Source of the DNA: Bermanella marisrubri | GTDB taxonomy: Bacteria; Pseudomonadota; Gammaproteobacteria; Pseudomonadales; Oceanobacteraceae | DNA: 64,000 nt | NCBI RefSeq assembly: GCF_012295615.1 | Contig: NZ_CP051183.1 | Coordinates: 462,501-526,500, forward strand | Direction of reading: 5' to 3' | Part shown: positions 8,259 through 18,323 of the stretch, in pieces | Layout of the letters: every line of letters begins with the position of its first letter | Numbering within the stretch: the first letter of the stretch is position 1 | Position numbers and translations under genes: made by a program | The notes under the pieces: generated by a model | What the model was told of the DNA's origin: nothing | The model's database searches: none | What the model saw: only the letters and a program-made list of their open reading frames with translations

Positions 8259-10217
8259 ATGACCGAACAAGTAATTTATCCGGTGCAGCCGGGTCAAAAA
8301 ACCAAACTCAACAATGCGCAATACCAAGCGATGTACGCAGAATCTTTGCGTGATCCTGAAGGATTTTGGCAGCAGCAAGCACAGCGTATTGAATGGAAAA
8401 AACCATTTAGTAAAGTAAAAGACGTTTCATTTGCAAAAGAAGATTTGCACATTCGTTGGTTTGAAGACGGCGAACTGAATGTCACTGAGTCGTGCTTGGA
8501 TCGTCATTTAGACAAGCACGGTGATGATGTTGCTATCATCTGGGAGCCAGATGATGAATCGCAAGTTGCTCGCCGCATTACATATCGAGAGCTTTCAAAA
8601 GAAGTCAATCAGCTCGCTAATGGTCTAAGAGACTTAGGTGTGAAAAAAGGTGATGTGGTGACCATCTATATGCCAATGGTGCCAGAAGCATCCATGGCCA
8701 TGTTAGCATGCGCTCGTATTGGTGCGATCCATAGCGTTGTGTTCGGTGGTTTCTCACCAGAAGCCTTGGCGGGTCGCATTGAAGATGGTAATTGTCACTA
8801 TGTGATTACGGCCAATGAAGGTGTGCGTGCAGGTAAAATTGTTCCTTTAAAAGAGAATGTGGATGCGGCGATTAATCTTTGTAAAAGCGATCAAGTAAAA
8901 AAAGTTGTGGTGCTCAATCACACAGGAAACGCATGCACTATGGAAGTTGGTCGTGATGAGGACTATCGACAGCTAGTAGATAAACAAGATTCAGAATGCC
9001 AAGCGGAAGTTATGAATGCCGAGGATCCGTTATTTATTCTGTATACATCCGGTAGTACTGGCAAACCCAAAGGCGTGCTACATACCTGTGGTGGTTATCT
9101 TGTCTATGCAAGTATGACCCATGAATATATTTTCGATTATGAGCGCGGCGATGTGTATTGGTGTGCGGCCGACGTGGGTTGGATTACCGGACACAGTTAT
9201 ATTGTCTATGGACCATTTGCCAATGGCGCAACTGTGGTGATGTACGAAGGTGTTCCGACCCATCCTGATTGTGGTCGCGTTGCTCGCATTGTGGATAAAC
9301 ATCAGATTAATATTTTATACATCGCTCCTACCGCAATTCGCGCACTAATGAGTGATGGCGATGAACCAGTGGAAGGGGCAAGCTTAGAAAGTTTGCGTTT
9401 ACTTGGCACGGTAGGCGAACCCATTAACCCAGAAGCTTGGCGCTGGTATTACCGCACCTTTGGTCGCAGCCAATGCCCGATAGTAGATACATGGTGGCAG
9501 ACGGAAACCGGTGCGGCATTGATCACACCATTGCCCGGTGCCACGGATTTAAAACCGGGTTCTGCCACGCGTCCTTTCTTTGGTATTGAACCTGCGCTGG
9601 TGGATGAGAAAGGTAATGAATTATCCGGTGCAACCAGTGGTAACTTGATCATCAAAGACAGTTGGCCAGGACAAATGCGCACAGTGTTTGGTGATCATCA
9701 GCGCTTTATTGATACTTACTTCTCCACATTCGAAGGTACGTATTTTACTGGCGATGGTGCCAAGCGTGACGAAGACGGTTATTTCTGGATAACCGGTCGT
9801 GTCGATGATGTGTTGAATGTATCTGGCCACCGTATGGGTACGGCTGAAATTGAAAGCGCTCTTGTCGCTCACGAAGCCGTAAGCGAAGCTGCGGTTGTAG
9901 GTTTTCCTCATGATGTGAAAGGCCAAGGCATTTATGTGTATGTAACCTTGAATCATGATGTGCAAGCCAGTCCTGCCATCCGTAACGATTTGATTAACTG
10001 GGTGCGAAAAGAAATTGGCCCCATCGCTTCTCCTGATATTATTCAGTGGGCACCGGGATTACCTAAAACACGCAGTGGTAAAATTATGCGACGTATATTG
10101 CGCAAGATTGCCACTGATGAATACGATCAATTAGGTGATATTTCTACGTTGGCCGATCCCAGTGTTGTTGAGAGTCTGATTCAAGAGCATCAAGCGTTAA
10201 CAGAGTCTGTTGCATAA
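8259..10217 (+). CDS. acs: Acetyl-CoA synthetase (AMP-forming)
   Basis: Converts acetate, ATP and CoA into acetyl-CoA in the cytoplasm. The length, 652 residues, equals that of the E. coli enzyme. Visible motifs are the adenylate-forming P-loop [11 protein letters not shown] (about 263-273), [27 protein letters not shown], the hinge region [12 protein letters not shown], and the C-terminal [11 protein letters not shown] that holds the lysine regulated by acetylation in other bacteria. A GGGGG ribosome binding site precedes the ATG. It is transcribed toward crbR and ends in a terminator. Control by CrbS/CrbR is known in Vibrio and Pseudomonas; the adjacent regulator genes and upstream motifs suggest the same here. 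Confidence 0.97.
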   Translation: MTEQVIYPVQPGQKTKLNNAQYQAMYAESLRDPEGFWQQQAQRIEWKKPFSKVKDVSFAKEDLHIRWFEDGELNVTESCLDRHLDKHGDDVAIIWEPDDESQVARRITYRELSKEVNQLANGLRDLGVKKGDVVTIYMPMVPEASMAMLACARIGAIHSVVFGGFSPEALAGRIEDGNCHYVITANEGVRAGKIVPLKENVDAAINLCKSDQVKKVVVLNHTGNACTMEVGRDEDYRQLVDKQDSECQAEVMNAEDPLFILYTSGSTGKPKGVLHTCGGYLVYASMTHEYIFDYERGDVYWCAADVGWITGHSYIVYGPFANGATVVMYEGVPTHPDCGRVARIVDKHQINILYIAPTAIRALMSDGDEPVEGASLESLRLLGTVGEPINPEAWRWYYRTFGRSQCPIVDTWWQTETGAALITPLPGATDLKPGSATRPFFGIEPALVDEKGNELSGATSGNLIIKDSWPGQMRTVFGDHQRFIDTYFSTFEGTYFTGDGAKRDEDGYFWITGRVDDVLNVSGHRMGTAEIESALVAHEAVSEAAVVGFPHDVKGQGIYVYVTLNHDVQASPAIRNDLINWVRKEIGPIASPDIIQWAPGLPKTRSGKIMRRILRKIATDEYDQLGDISTLADPSVVESLIQEHQALTESVA

Positions 10218-10266
10218 AACGTTTACGAAATACTTAAGCATTCAAGTACTTAAAAGTACCTTAAAT

Positions 10267-10306
10267 AAGCCTCCACTGGTTGTGAATGACTAGCTGGAGG
10301 CTTTTT
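10267..10306 (+). terminator. Rho-independent terminator of acs
   Basis: A nine-base stem AAGCCTCCA/TGGAGGCTT with a 19-base loop is followed by a T-run. It lies 50 bp after the acs stop codon. Confidence 0.8.
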
Positions 10307-10361
10307 ATTGGTGTACATTTATTGCGAGACGCATACATAATCATAATAAAATGGTACGGCT

Positions 10362-11030
10362 ATGAACGTTCCCATCAGCATCATTATTGCAGACGATCAC
10401 CCTTTATTTCGCAGTGCGTTAAAGGGCACATTAGAAAGTCAATTTGATCAACCGACTTTATTTGAAGCTCAAGACATGGCCAGCCTACAGCAAGCAGTGG
10501 AATCTCATCAAAGTGCCAGTCTCGTACTACTAGACCTTCACATGCCAGGAGCAGAAGGGTTTTCGGCACTGGTCTTCTTAGTGGCGCATTATCCGCACAT
10601 CCCGGTAGTGATTGTTTCGGCTCATGAAGAAGCGGAAATCATTCAAAGAGCGATGCAGCATGGCGCTAGCGGTTTTTTACCCAAGAGCAGTTCCGTAGAG
10701 GATATGACGCAAGCCATTAACACGGTATTGCAGGGTGGAATCTGGGCGCCACAAAAACTCGAACAAAACCGTCAGCACAATCCAGATGAAATGCAGATTG
10801 CAAAAGCCTTGGCGTCATTAACGCCGCAACAATTTCGCGTTGCCAGTATGGTGAGCCAGGGAATGCTGAATAAGCAGATTGCCTACGAGCTCGATGTGAC
10901 TGAGGCCACCATAAAAGCACATATGACAGAAATTTTTCGTAAACTTGGTCTGCACAGCCGCACCCAAGTGGTGAAAGCCATGGGAACACTGTCGGTGGGC
11001 TCAGCCAATAACAACAGTGGTTTTCGATAG
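10362..11030 (+). CDS. crbR: LuxR-type response regulator, CrbR/ErdR-like
   Basis: A 222-residue DNA-binding response regulator. The receiver domain (1-120) has the acidic pair DDH at 11-13, the phospho-acceptor Asp at about 58 in LLDLHMPG, and the conserved Lys in FLPKSS. The LuxR-type helix-turn-helix is at about 148-205 (LTPQQFRVASMVSQG, then KQIAYELDVTEATIKAH). Its place between acs and a SLC5-fused histidine kinase identifies it as CrbR, the activator of acs in the acetate switch. It is convergent with crbS with only a few bases between the stop codons, an unusual arrangement for cognate partners. The ribosome binding site is weak. The assignment rests on context plus family. Confidence 0.85.
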   Translation: MNVPISIIIADDHPLFRSALKGTLESQFDQPTLFEAQDMASLQQAVESHQSASLVLLDLHMPGAEGFSALVFLVAHYPHIPVVIVSAHEEAEIIQRAMQHGASGFLPKSSSVEDMTQAINTVLQGGIWAPQKLEQNRQHNPDEMQIAKALASLTPQQFRVASMVSQGMLNKQIAYELDVTEATIKAHMTEIFRKLGLHSRTQVVKAMGTLSVGSANNNSGFR

Positions 11031-11034
11031 CGTG

Positions 11035-14000
11035 TTAATAAAGTGTTTGCTTTCTAATGAGATTTCTTAACGCCGCAGGTGCCACAGGCTTACTGAGGTA
11101 TGACGCATCAATGCTCGCCACATGATCTCGAACTTGATCACTATTATCGGCACTAATCACAATAGCCGGAATGCTTTGTTGAAAGTGTAAACGCAAGGCA
11201 CCAATGGCATCCACACCAGTTGCTTCATCCAAATGATAATCCGCTAAAATCATATCAGGCGCTTGCTCTAATTGTGTTAGTGCATCACCAAGTGATGTAG
11301 CCGTTTTTACCTTGCATCCCCATTGCTCTAACAGAGAACGCATGCCAGCTTGAATGGCTATTTCATTATCAATGCAAACGATATGCAAACCGGCCAAGTT
11401 TGGATCCACTTGATGGGAACTGATTTCTACTTTTTTGGCTTGGCCGATAGGAACCAGTATCGAGAATCCAGAGCCTTTATTAGGCTCAGAGCGTACATCA
11501 ATAGGATGCCCTAATAACTTACTAATTCGCTGTGCAATGGATAAACCTAAGCCTAAGCCTTGCTCGCCAGAGGTACCGGGCAAGCGTTCAAATTCTTCGA
11601 AGATTTTTTGCCGCGCTTCTGGTGCGATCCCCGGGCCGGTATCCCATACCTGTATAGAGAAATAGTCTCCTTGCCGACGAGCCCCCATTAGCACTTTCCC
11701 ATTTTGAGTGTAGCGCAGAGCATTCGAGACAAAGTTCTGAAGTACACGGCGCAGCATTTTGGCATCACTATAAACCCACGCAGACGAGTTAACCCACTTA
11801 AATTCGATGCCTTTACGATCAGCAATGGCTTTGGCTTCATTGGCAAGCGGCCGCAATAAACTATCCAGAGAAAAGTGCTCTCTATGGGCGGTTTCTTTAC
11901 CATTGCTTAAGCGGGAAATTTCTCTAAGGGAGTTAATCAACTGCTCAGCTTGGGTCAAAGCATCATCTAATTGCTGACTGGTGATTTTTAGAGTTGGATT
12001 GTCTTGCTCTAACTTATCGACTTGGCTTTGCAAGGACGCAACAAATAATCGTGCCGCATTAATCGGTTGTAAAAGGTCGTGACTGGCGGCTGCCAAAAAA
12101 CGGCTCTTACTTGCATGTACTTCGCTTAATTGTTTTTCACTTAACGCACGCAATTCATTTTCTTTAGAGAGCGTTGCATTCACATTCTGTAATTCTTGAG
12201 TGCGCTGTTCAACTCGTTGTTCCAAGGTATCTTTGGCATGAGCCAGTTCACTTACCACCTTATGGTAATCAGTGATATCCATAAACGTGGTTACATAGCC
12301 ACCACCTTCCAATGGTGTACCTTGAATTTCTAACACGGTGCCATTGGGAAGCTGACGTTCTAACTTATAGCTTTGTCCACTGTTTAATTGTTCTAAGCGT
12401 TTTTCAACTAGGGCGTTGATACTGTCTTGATCATTACCCAAATAGCCTCGTTCGGCATTAAATTCGTAAACTTTACGAATATGGCAACCTACATAAAGTA
12501 AGCGTTTTGGATAATCGAACATTTTCTGATATTGCTGATTCCATGCCGCCAGTTTTAAATCTTTATCCACAACACTGATGCCTTGCGGAATGGTTTCTAG
12601 CGTGGTCTGTAAAAGGCTTTGGCTAAATTGAATTTGCTTTGAGCTTCCGCTAACCAAAGTCACAAAGTCTTGCAACTGCAAGGGCTTTTGTTGTGCTAGT
12701 AATGACATAGCTTTGTGGGCAGAAGCTGCACCGATGATAGCGCCGAGTTCATGTTCTATGGCTGAAATAACAAAGTTGGGAGCATAGTCATGGGGCAATA
12801 AGCGATGACCGATTTGACGTTCAAAGCGCCGCCATAAGCGGTCACTACGATCTTCTCCAAATAACGGATCAACCAACCCATGTAGTTGTAAGACTTCAAT
12901 AGTGCTTGGATTGGTATCCAGTTGCATGCCATGTAAAGGCATGGCTTGATCAAAGACAAAGCGCTCTGCTTGACGTTCGTCAATAGGTGAATGGAACATG
13001 CGTTTGGACACCCAAACGAAAACCAAAGCATTCAAAGCCAGGCTAATGAATACACCATGACTAAGCGGATCTAGAAAACCCAAGCCAAATAAATTTTGTG
13101 GTGATAGCCAAGCAATGCCTAATAGACCATCGGTAAGGAGTGGGTGAGCATCGGGTAGCAAGGTTGGTAACAATAAGGAATAAAACCAAATACCCATACC
13201 AATGTTTAGGCCTGCTAACACCCCCCACGCATGTCCGCCTCGCCAATAGAGTGCGGCTAGTACAGCTGGCAAAAGTTGAGCACACGCCGCAAACGAAATT
13301 AAGCCAATACTGGCTAAGCCTTCGTTATTGCTCATGATACGTTCTAAAAACCAACTGAAGGCTAAAATCAAAATAATGGCGGCGCGGCGAATATAACGTA
13401 AGCCCCGGGCAAGATTAGTCGCTTGAACACTGCTTTGATTTTTTGGGCGCAACCAAATAGGCACGATTAGTTCGTTTGAAACCATAATGGAAAGTGCGAT
13501 CGTCGCAACAACGACCATACCCGTTGCAGCACTAATGGCACCGATGAACGTTAGTGCTAATATCCAAGCGTCACCGGTGAAGCGTGGCAAAGTTAATACG
13601 TAACTGTCTGCAGCGACATTCAAGTCACCAAATAACTGACCACCGGCTTGCGCCAGTGGAATAACAAAAATGGCAAAGGCGCCTAAATAAAGTGGCATGA
13701 GCCAACGCAAATAGCGCGTATCCGCTTCTCCTTGATACTCCACAACCATGACATGAAACTGTCGCGGTAAGCAGATGATTGCGGTAGCGGCTAAAAGCAT
13801 CTCAGTGACAAACAAAGTAGACGTGATTTGTTCGGTATGAAAGTACTGCGGCAGTGTTTGTGAGCCGTCATAGCTCAATACGCAGTAGGCCAATAGACCG
13901 ACGACAACAAAAGCAATGACTTTGATAATGGATTCCGCAGCGACGGCGGTAATCATACCTCGCAAACGATCAGGACCATCAATAATGCGTGTACCGAATA

Positions 14001-14514
14001 AAATCGCAAACCACGCCATGACCATAGCGGCAATCAAACTGGAACCAAATCCTAATGAACCAGAGCTATCTTGTTCCCAATTTAAACCAGTCCATGCGAT
14101 ACCCACTCCGCGCAACTGCAAAGCGATATACGGTAGCGTGCCTACTACTAATACTAATGTCACCACAGCGGCTAGTAGTTGATTTTTGCCATAACGTGAG
14201 CCAATAAAGTCAGCTATAGACGTCACCTTATTGTATTGGCTTACACGCAATAAGCGTTTTAAGAATGGCCAGCCAAAGATGAATAAAAGTATGGGGCCTA
14301 AATAGATAGGTAAGAAGTGCCAGCCATTTTCTACAGCTTGGCCGACAGCACCAAGAAAGGTCCAAGAGCTACAGTAAACGCCAATAGAAAGACTATATAT
14401 AAGCGGACGCCACCAAGGAGCATGAATACCTTTATGACGTTCTGCCCACCAAGCTATGGCGAACAAAATGACACTATAGCAAGCCACTAATATGACAAGA
14501 CGTTGACCGTCCAT
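11035..14514 (-). CDS. crbS: Hybrid histidine kinase fused to an SLC5 transporter domain, CrbS-like
   Basis: A 1159-residue membrane sensor. Residues 1 to about 500 form a sodium:solute symporter-like domain with about 13 membrane segments; a linker, a PAS domain (about 640-750, SQSLLQTTLETIPQGISVVD) and a coiled coil follow. The H-box is ASHDLLQPINAARL with the His near 810, the N-box is NFVSNALRYT near 928, the G-boxes are DTGPGIA and GLGLGLSI, and a C-terminal receiver domain has its Asp near 1090 in LADYHLDE. Kinases of this type control acs and acetate use in Vibrio and Pseudomonas. The transporter-like domain probably senses substrate, flux or sodium binding. A candidate CrbR motif lies about 100 bp upstream, overlapping the end of the RIO kinase gene. 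Confidence 0.9.
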   Translation of the reverse strand: MDGQRLVILVACYSVILFAIAWWAERHKGIHAPWWRPLIYSLSIGVYCSSWTFLGAVGQAVENGWHFLPIYLGPILLFIFGWPFLKRLLRVSQYNKVTSIADFIGSRYGKNQLLAAVVTLVLVVGTLPYIALQLRGVGIAWTGLNWEQDSSGSLGFGSSLIAAMVMAWFAILFGTRIIDGPDRLRGMITAVAAESIIKVIAFVVVGLLAYCVLSYDGSQTLPQYFHTEQITSTLFVTEMLLAATAIICLPRQFHVMVVEYQGEADTRYLRWLMPLYLGAFAIFVIPLAQAGGQLFGDLNVAADSYVLTLPRFTGDAWILALTFIGAISAATGMVVVATIALSIMVSNELIVPIWLRPKNQSSVQATNLARGLRYIRRAAIILILAFSWFLERIMSNNEGLASIGLISFAACAQLLPAVLAALYWRGGHAWGVLAGLNIGMGIWFYSLLLPTLLPDAHPLLTDGLLGIAWLSPQNLFGLGFLDPLSHGVFISLALNALVFVWVSKRMFHSPIDERQAERFVFDQAMPLHGMQLDTNPSTIEVLQLHGLVDPLFGEDRSDRLWRRFERQIGHRLLPHDYAPNFVISAIEHELGAIIGAASAHKAMSLLAQQKPLQLQDFVTLVSGSSKQIQFSQSLLQTTLETIPQGISVVDKDLKLAAWNQQYQKMFDYPKRLLYVGCHIRKVYEFNAERGYLGNDQDSINALVEKRLEQLNSGQSYKLERQLPNGTVLEIQGTPLEGGGYVTTFMDITDYHKVVSELAHAKDTLEQRVEQRTQELQNVNATLSKENELRALSEKQLSEVHASKSRFLAAASHDLLQPINAARLFVASLQSQVDKLEQDNPTLKITSQQLDDALTQAEQLINSLREISRLSNGKETAHREHFSLDSLLRPLANEAKAIADRKGIEFKWVNSSAWVYSDAKMLRRVLQNFVSNALRYTQNGKVLMGARRQGDYFSIQVWDTGPGIAPEARQKIFEEFERLPGTSGEQGLGLGLSIAQRISKLLGHPIDVRSEPNKGSGFSILVPIGQAKKVEISSHQVDPNLAGLHIVCIDNEIAIQAGMRSLLEQWGCKVKTATSLGDALTQLEQAPDMILADYHLDEATGVDAIGALRLHFQQSIPAIVISADNSDQVRDHVASIDASYLSKPVAPAALRNLIRKQTLY

Positions 14515-14618
14515 ACTTTGCTGTCCGTTATATTTTTATTGTTAACTTACCATATAACAAAGTAATGGAACTTGCCTAGGGTGTCTCTAGGTGAAAGCGT
14601 TTTTTAAGGCTTGTTGAG

Positions 14619-14634
14619 CTTAGACTTTAGTCGT
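14619..14634 (-). promoter_or_regulatory. Possible fourth CrbR motif upstream of crbS
   Basis: On the minus strand the sequence is ACGACTAAAGTCTAAG. It shares 13 of 16 positions with the motif at 8095-8110 and lies 105 bp before the crbS start. It overlaps the stop codon of the RIO kinase gene, so part of the match could be due to coding sequence. Confidence 0.35.
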
Positions 14635-15484
14635 CGTCTTCCAAGCTTTTCAGGTAGGCTTGTTTTTCTTCTTCTGCCTCAAGAGCGGCACGAATTTCCA
14701 ACATAATTGCGTCTACATCGGCTTCGCTTTCATCTGCTTCATACAGACCGGTTAATTCGGTATCAGGGGTAAGATCACCGGCCTCATACAATGCCCACAT
14801 TTCTCGCGCATATTGGGTATGGAGTAAAGCGGGAGCATATTGACCGTAATAACTGCGCATTTTGTTGATATCACGAGTGAGCATGGCTTGCGCATGGTGG
14901 TTGGCCGCAGCGTCTACAGCTTGCGGAAGATCGATAATGACCGGACCATAATCATCTACAAGCACATTGAATTCGGATAAGTCACCATGAACTAAACCAG
15001 AGCAAAGCATGCGTTTCACATACTCCATCATCATGGCGTGATCTTCCAAAGCCTGCTCTTCATCGAAAGCGACTTCACCTAAACGCGGTGCTACTTGGCC
15101 TTCATCGTCACAGACTAGCTCCATTAACAATACACCATCGAAACAGCCATAGGGTTTGGGAACACGCACGCCCGCGGCATCCAAACGATACAAAGCATCG
15201 ACTTCGGCATTGTGCCAAGCCTCTTCCATTTGCTTGCGACCGTATTTGCTTCCTTTCTCCATGGCTCGCTGACGACGGCTATTTTTATGCTTACGACCTT
15301 CTTGGTATTGCGCGGCTTGTTTAAAGCTGCGCTTCTCGGCTTCTTTATACACTTTGGCGCAACGTATTTCATCGCCACAGCGAACTACGTAAACCGTGGC
15401 TTCTTTGCCGCTCATGAGTTGGCTTAGCACGGCATCAACAATGCCGTCTTCGTATAAAGGAATGATGCGCTTAGGTATTTTCAT
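14627..15484 (-). CDS. RIO-type serine protein kinase
   Basis: A 285-residue RIO1-like kinase, similar to the Pseudomonas PA4780 type. The nucleotide-binding region is LMSGKEATVYVV (about 23-34) with the ATP-contacting lysine in CAKVYK. The catalytic loop is HGDLSEFNVLV (about 167-177) and the metal-binding Asp is in IIDLPQAVD. A basic segment (KHKNSRRQRAMEKGSKYGRK, about 66-85) resembles the RIO1 flexible loop. The last 35 residues are very acidic and end EDDD. In bacteria these kinases are poorly understood; links to ribosomes or stress are guesses. The gene lies upstream of crbS in the same direction, 112 bp apart. Confidence 0.85.
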   Translation of the reverse strand: MKIPKRIIPLYEDGIVDAVLSQLMSGKEATVYVVRCGDEIRCAKVYKEAEKRSFKQAAQYQEGRKHKNSRRQRAMEKGSKYGRKQMEEAWHNAEVDALYRLDAAGVRVPKPYGCFDGVLLMELVCDDEGQVAPRLGEVAFDEEQALEDHAMMMEYVKRMLCSGLVHGDLSEFNVLVDDYGPVIIDLPQAVDAAANHHAQAMLTRDINKMRSYYGQYAPALLHTQYAREMWALYEAGDLTPDTELTGLYEADESEADVDAIMLEIRAALEAEEEKQAYLKSLEDDD

Positions 15485-15792
15485 GCTGCTAGTATACCCT
15501 TTAGAGGCAAGATAAAGCCACGCGGAACTTTCTTGTGTTGTAGAGATATTAAAAGCACTGGATCTAAGCCATTCAGGTTATTTTAATCTTGTTTGCGGAT
15601 GATTTCCTTGAATACAGTCTTATCTTTATGGATGCTCATCCTGCCGTACTTCTGAATTTCGCTAAACGGTAACTTATAAACACATGACTTGGGTGGGTTT
15701 ATTCGTCTGTTTTTAAGTCTAGTGGATTGAGACCAGATCAAAGTAAAGACTATCGATGCGCTTTAACTAATGTTGTTAACAGAGAGACTTTC
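15485..15792. other. Divergent intergenic region, no further feature seen
   Basis: This 308-bp AT-rich gap separates the RIO kinase and SDR genes and should hold both promoters. I see no convincing operator, small open frame or RNA. A reading frame could extend the SDR gene back to 15727 but it lacks a ribosome binding site. Confidence 0.4.
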
Positions 15793-16629
15793 ATGAAATT
15801 GACTCCCAAAGGAAATCGGGTGCTCATCACAGGTGCCGCCAAAGGGTTTGGCCGAGCGTTAGCATTGTCCTTTGCCCATAGGGGCTGGCGCATTCTCTTG
15901 TCTGATATTGATACCGAAGGATTAGCCGAAACAGCTGAGCTCGTTGATTTAGCTGGTGGTATGGCGCACTGGGTACAATGTGACATAACTCAGCCTGAAC
16001 AAGTAACTCGTATGTATGATACCGCCATGGAATTGTGGCAAGGTGTGGATGTACTCATTAATAACGCCGGTATTTATGCTGGTGGGCGTTTTGCTGATAT
16101 TCCTGAATCTAATTGGTCAAAGGTACTCGATACTAATTTGATTGGGACAATTAGATGCTGTCAAAAATTTGTACCAATGTTTCAAAAACAGCGCAGCGGT
16201 CGCATAGTAAATATAGCTTCATTGTCGGGTATTTTACCGATGCCAGGTTCAGCATTTTATTCCATTTCCAAAGCAGGCATTGTGAATCTTTCTCAAAATT
16301 TACGCATAGAACTTCGTAGTTATAAAGTAGGTGTCACCGTCGCGTGCCCTAATTTATTTCCAACGGGAATTTTTGACAATGCAGAGGTATTAGACCCAGC
16401 TATGAAAGGCGTTTTTGATAACTTGATGTATTATTCAAAGAATACGGCAGCCCAAGTTGCGGAAACCATTTATCTCGCGGTAATGCATGATCGTTTTCTG
16501 GTTACCACGCAGGAGGTGAAAGACGTAGAGTTTATAGCTCAGTTTGAAAGCGGTATGGAAAAGTCTGCTTTAGATATGGCGCTACTGGCTAAAAGTCTGA
16601 AAAACAAAACCACTCTAAAAAGGCGTTGA
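15793..16629 (+). CDS. Short-chain dehydrogenase/reductase
   Basis: A 278-residue NAD(P)-dependent oxidoreductase of the classical SDR family. It has the cofactor motif TGAAKGFG (about 14-21), NNAGIYAGG (about 91-99), the active-site Ser in ASLSGILP and the YxxxK in YSISKAG. The ATG at 15793 is preceded by AGAGAG and places the Rossmann motif at the usual distance from the N-terminus, so it is preferred to the upstream alternative at 15727. The C-terminal 30 residues are basic. The substrate cannot be told. The MDR gene starts 7 bp later, so the two are an operon and may act on the same type of substrate. Confidence 0.85.
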   Translation: MKLTPKGNRVLITGAAKGFGRALALSFAHRGWRILLSDIDTEGLAETAELVDLAGGMAHWVQCDITQPEQVTRMYDTAMELWQGVDVLINNAGIYAGGRFADIPESNWSKVLDTNLIGTIRCCQKFVPMFQKQRSGRIVNIASLSGILPMPGSAFYSISKAGIVNLSQNLRIELRSYKVGVTVACPNLFPTGIFDNAEVLDPAMKGVFDNLMYYSKNTAAQVAETIYLAVMHDRFLVTTQEVKDVEFIAQFESGMEKSALDMALLAKSLKNKTTLKRR

Positions 16630-16636
16630 TTCAAGT

Positions 16637-17656
16637 ATGAATCCATTACCCAGTACCATGAAGGCGCTTCAAATCGATTCGTATAAAGACGCACTGTCGT
16701 TTAACTATATTGATAAGACCACCCCCAAGCCAAGCAAAAACCAAGTATTGATTCGCATCCGTAAAGCTGCCGTCAATCCATCTGATCTTGCGTTTGTCAC
16801 AGGCAATTATGGCTTTAGTAAACCTTTGCCCGTCGTACCTGGAATGGAAGGCTGTGGCGAAGTAGTAGCAACAGGAGACCACTCATCCGCCGCATCTTTG
16901 CTAGGCAAGCGTGTTGCCTGCATTGCGGGCGACGGTGATGGTACTTGGGCAGAATATATGTTGGCTGAGTCGCATCAATGCATCCCGCTTGAAGACGATG
17001 TGCCTGACCAGTATGCAGCTATGCTTATGGTCAACCCAATGACAGCACTGGCATTAATGGATCATGCAGAACAGAAGGGTCATAAGACGCTGATACTTAA
17101 TGCTGCCAGCAGTGCCCTATCTCGAATGATCCGGCTTCTCGCTCAAGAGACGGGTATTCGAGTAATTAATATTGTACGTCAAAGACGCCAAGCAAAAGAC
17201 ATGAGCAAGAGTGGGATTGAATTCGTTTTGAATTCATCCTCACAAGACTTTACCACTTTACTCTCTGAAATGTGTCAGCAATTGAATGCAAGCCTGCTAC
17301 TGGATGCAGTTGCTGGAGAAAGCACTGGCCAAATTCTTTCCTGCATGCCAGAGGCGTCCGAAGCCGTTATATATGGTGGTTTATCCGGTAAAGGCCCCTC
17401 GCTAAACATTGGTCATTTAATCTTTCAGGATCACATAATCCGAGGTTTTTGGCTGGCTCACTATTTGAAAAAAACAGCACCGGAGAAGCTAATCAAATTA
17501 AGTCAGCGTGCTCAATGGTTGATGCAGCAAGATTTGGATATTCGTATTCAATCTGAACCTCCACTCAAATATGCAGCACATCGCATCGCATCCTATGCGG
17601 CCAACATGTCTAAAGGGAAAGTACTTATTACGCCCGCCGAACATGAAGCAATCTGA
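16637..17656 (+). CDS. MDR-family quinone oxidoreductase / enoyl reductase-like protein
   Basis: A 339-residue medium-chain dehydrogenase/reductase. It has the GroES-like N-terminal domain (NPSDLAFVTGNYG, GMEGCGEVV) and a degenerate Rossmann domain around 145-290 with TLILNAASSALSRMI in place of the usual AAAGGVG-type turn. The catalytic zinc ligands of alcohol dehydrogenases are absent, so a zinc-independent NADPH reductase is likely. Two in-frame starts exist (16637 and 16658); the first has an AAAAAGG stretch upstream. It overlaps nothing downstream and is followed by 155 bp before zur. Confidence 0.75.
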   Translation: MNPLPSTMKALQIDSYKDALSFNYIDKTTPKPSKNQVLIRIRKAAVNPSDLAFVTGNYGFSKPLPVVPGMEGCGEVVATGDHSSAASLLGKRVACIAGDGDGTWAEYMLAESHQCIPLEDDVPDQYAAMLMVNPMTALALMDHAEQKGHKTLILNAASSALSRMIRLLAQETGIRVINIVRQRRQAKDMSKSGIEFVLNSSSQDFTTLLSEMCQQLNASLLLDAVAGESTGQILSCMPEASEAVIYGGLSGKGPSLNIGHLIFQDHIIRGFWLAHYLKKTAPEKLIKLSQRAQWLMQQDLDIRIQSEPPLKYAAHRIASYAANMSKGKVLITPAEHEAI

Positions 17657-17811
17657 GTTTTTATTGTTTTTTGACAGTGACTAGTCGCGCTAGATGAATA
17701 GATGAGCTAATCATGCCGGTTGACTATTTCCACAATGGTCAGAATAATCGCGAAGCGCTAGCATGCAGTGTATGATATAGGCTGAATCACCAAGCATCAT
17801 GAAGTCTAGCG

Positions 17812-18303
17812 ATGGAAAACAGTAACATGACAAATAGCCGTGTTTCTAACATCTTGAATAAAGCACAAGAGAAGTGTCAGTTGAACGGTGCTCGCCTGAC
17901 GCCTAAGCGCCAGGCGATTTTGCAAGTGCTGTTAATGTCTCCTACGCCGTTATCCGCCTACCAAGTAGCAGAGCACTACAAGCAAGAAACAGATGAAAGT
18001 ATGCCGCCTATGTCGGCTTATCGCATTCTTGACTTCTTGGCATCGGAAGAGCTGGTGCATAAGCTTAATTCAGAAAACAAATACATTGCTTGCAGCCATA
18101 TTGCCTGTGACCATCAGCATGAGATTCCGCAATTTCTAATTTGTCGAAACTGTCGAACAGTAAAAGAAATTGGCGTGCCCGACAGTATCATTAAGAACTT
18201 GGGTAAGCATGTAGATCAAGCAGGTTTTCGCTTAATGAATTCCCAGCTTGAACTGGATTGTATTTGTGCGAAGTGCGATAACGCGAGTAAGACAAACTCA
18301 TAA
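17812..18303 (+). CDS. zur: Zinc uptake regulator of the Fur family
   Basis: A 163-residue metalloregulator. The N-terminal winged helix includes GARLTPKRQAILQVLL and the recognition region PMSAYRILDFL. The C-terminal dimerisation part has two structural-zinc cysteine pairs (CRNC near 124 and CICAKC near 154) and the His-rich regulatory site HIACDHQHE near 100. These, with SAYQVAEHY, favour Zur over Fur. It represses zinc-acquisition and zinc-saving genes when zinc is plentiful. The neighbours MerC, DUF1826, DUF3299 and the ABC transporter are typical of Zur regulons, and a palindrome at 19429-19454 is a probable target. The gene is convergent with merC-like. Confidence 0.88.
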   Translation: MENSNMTNSRVSNILNKAQEKCQLNGARLTPKRQAILQVLLMSPTPLSAYQVAEHYKQETDESMPPMSAYRILDFLASEELVHKLNSENKYIACSHIACDHQHEIPQFLICRNCRTVKEIGVPDSIIKNLGKHVDQAGFRLMNSQLELDCICAKCDNASKTNS

Positions 18304-18323
18304 TTGTTTACCTCTTTCAGCAC

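Noticed and set aside
10362-11030. Quorum-sensing LuxR regulator
   Set aside because: It has a receiver domain with a phospho-acceptor Asp rather than an autoinducer-binding domain.
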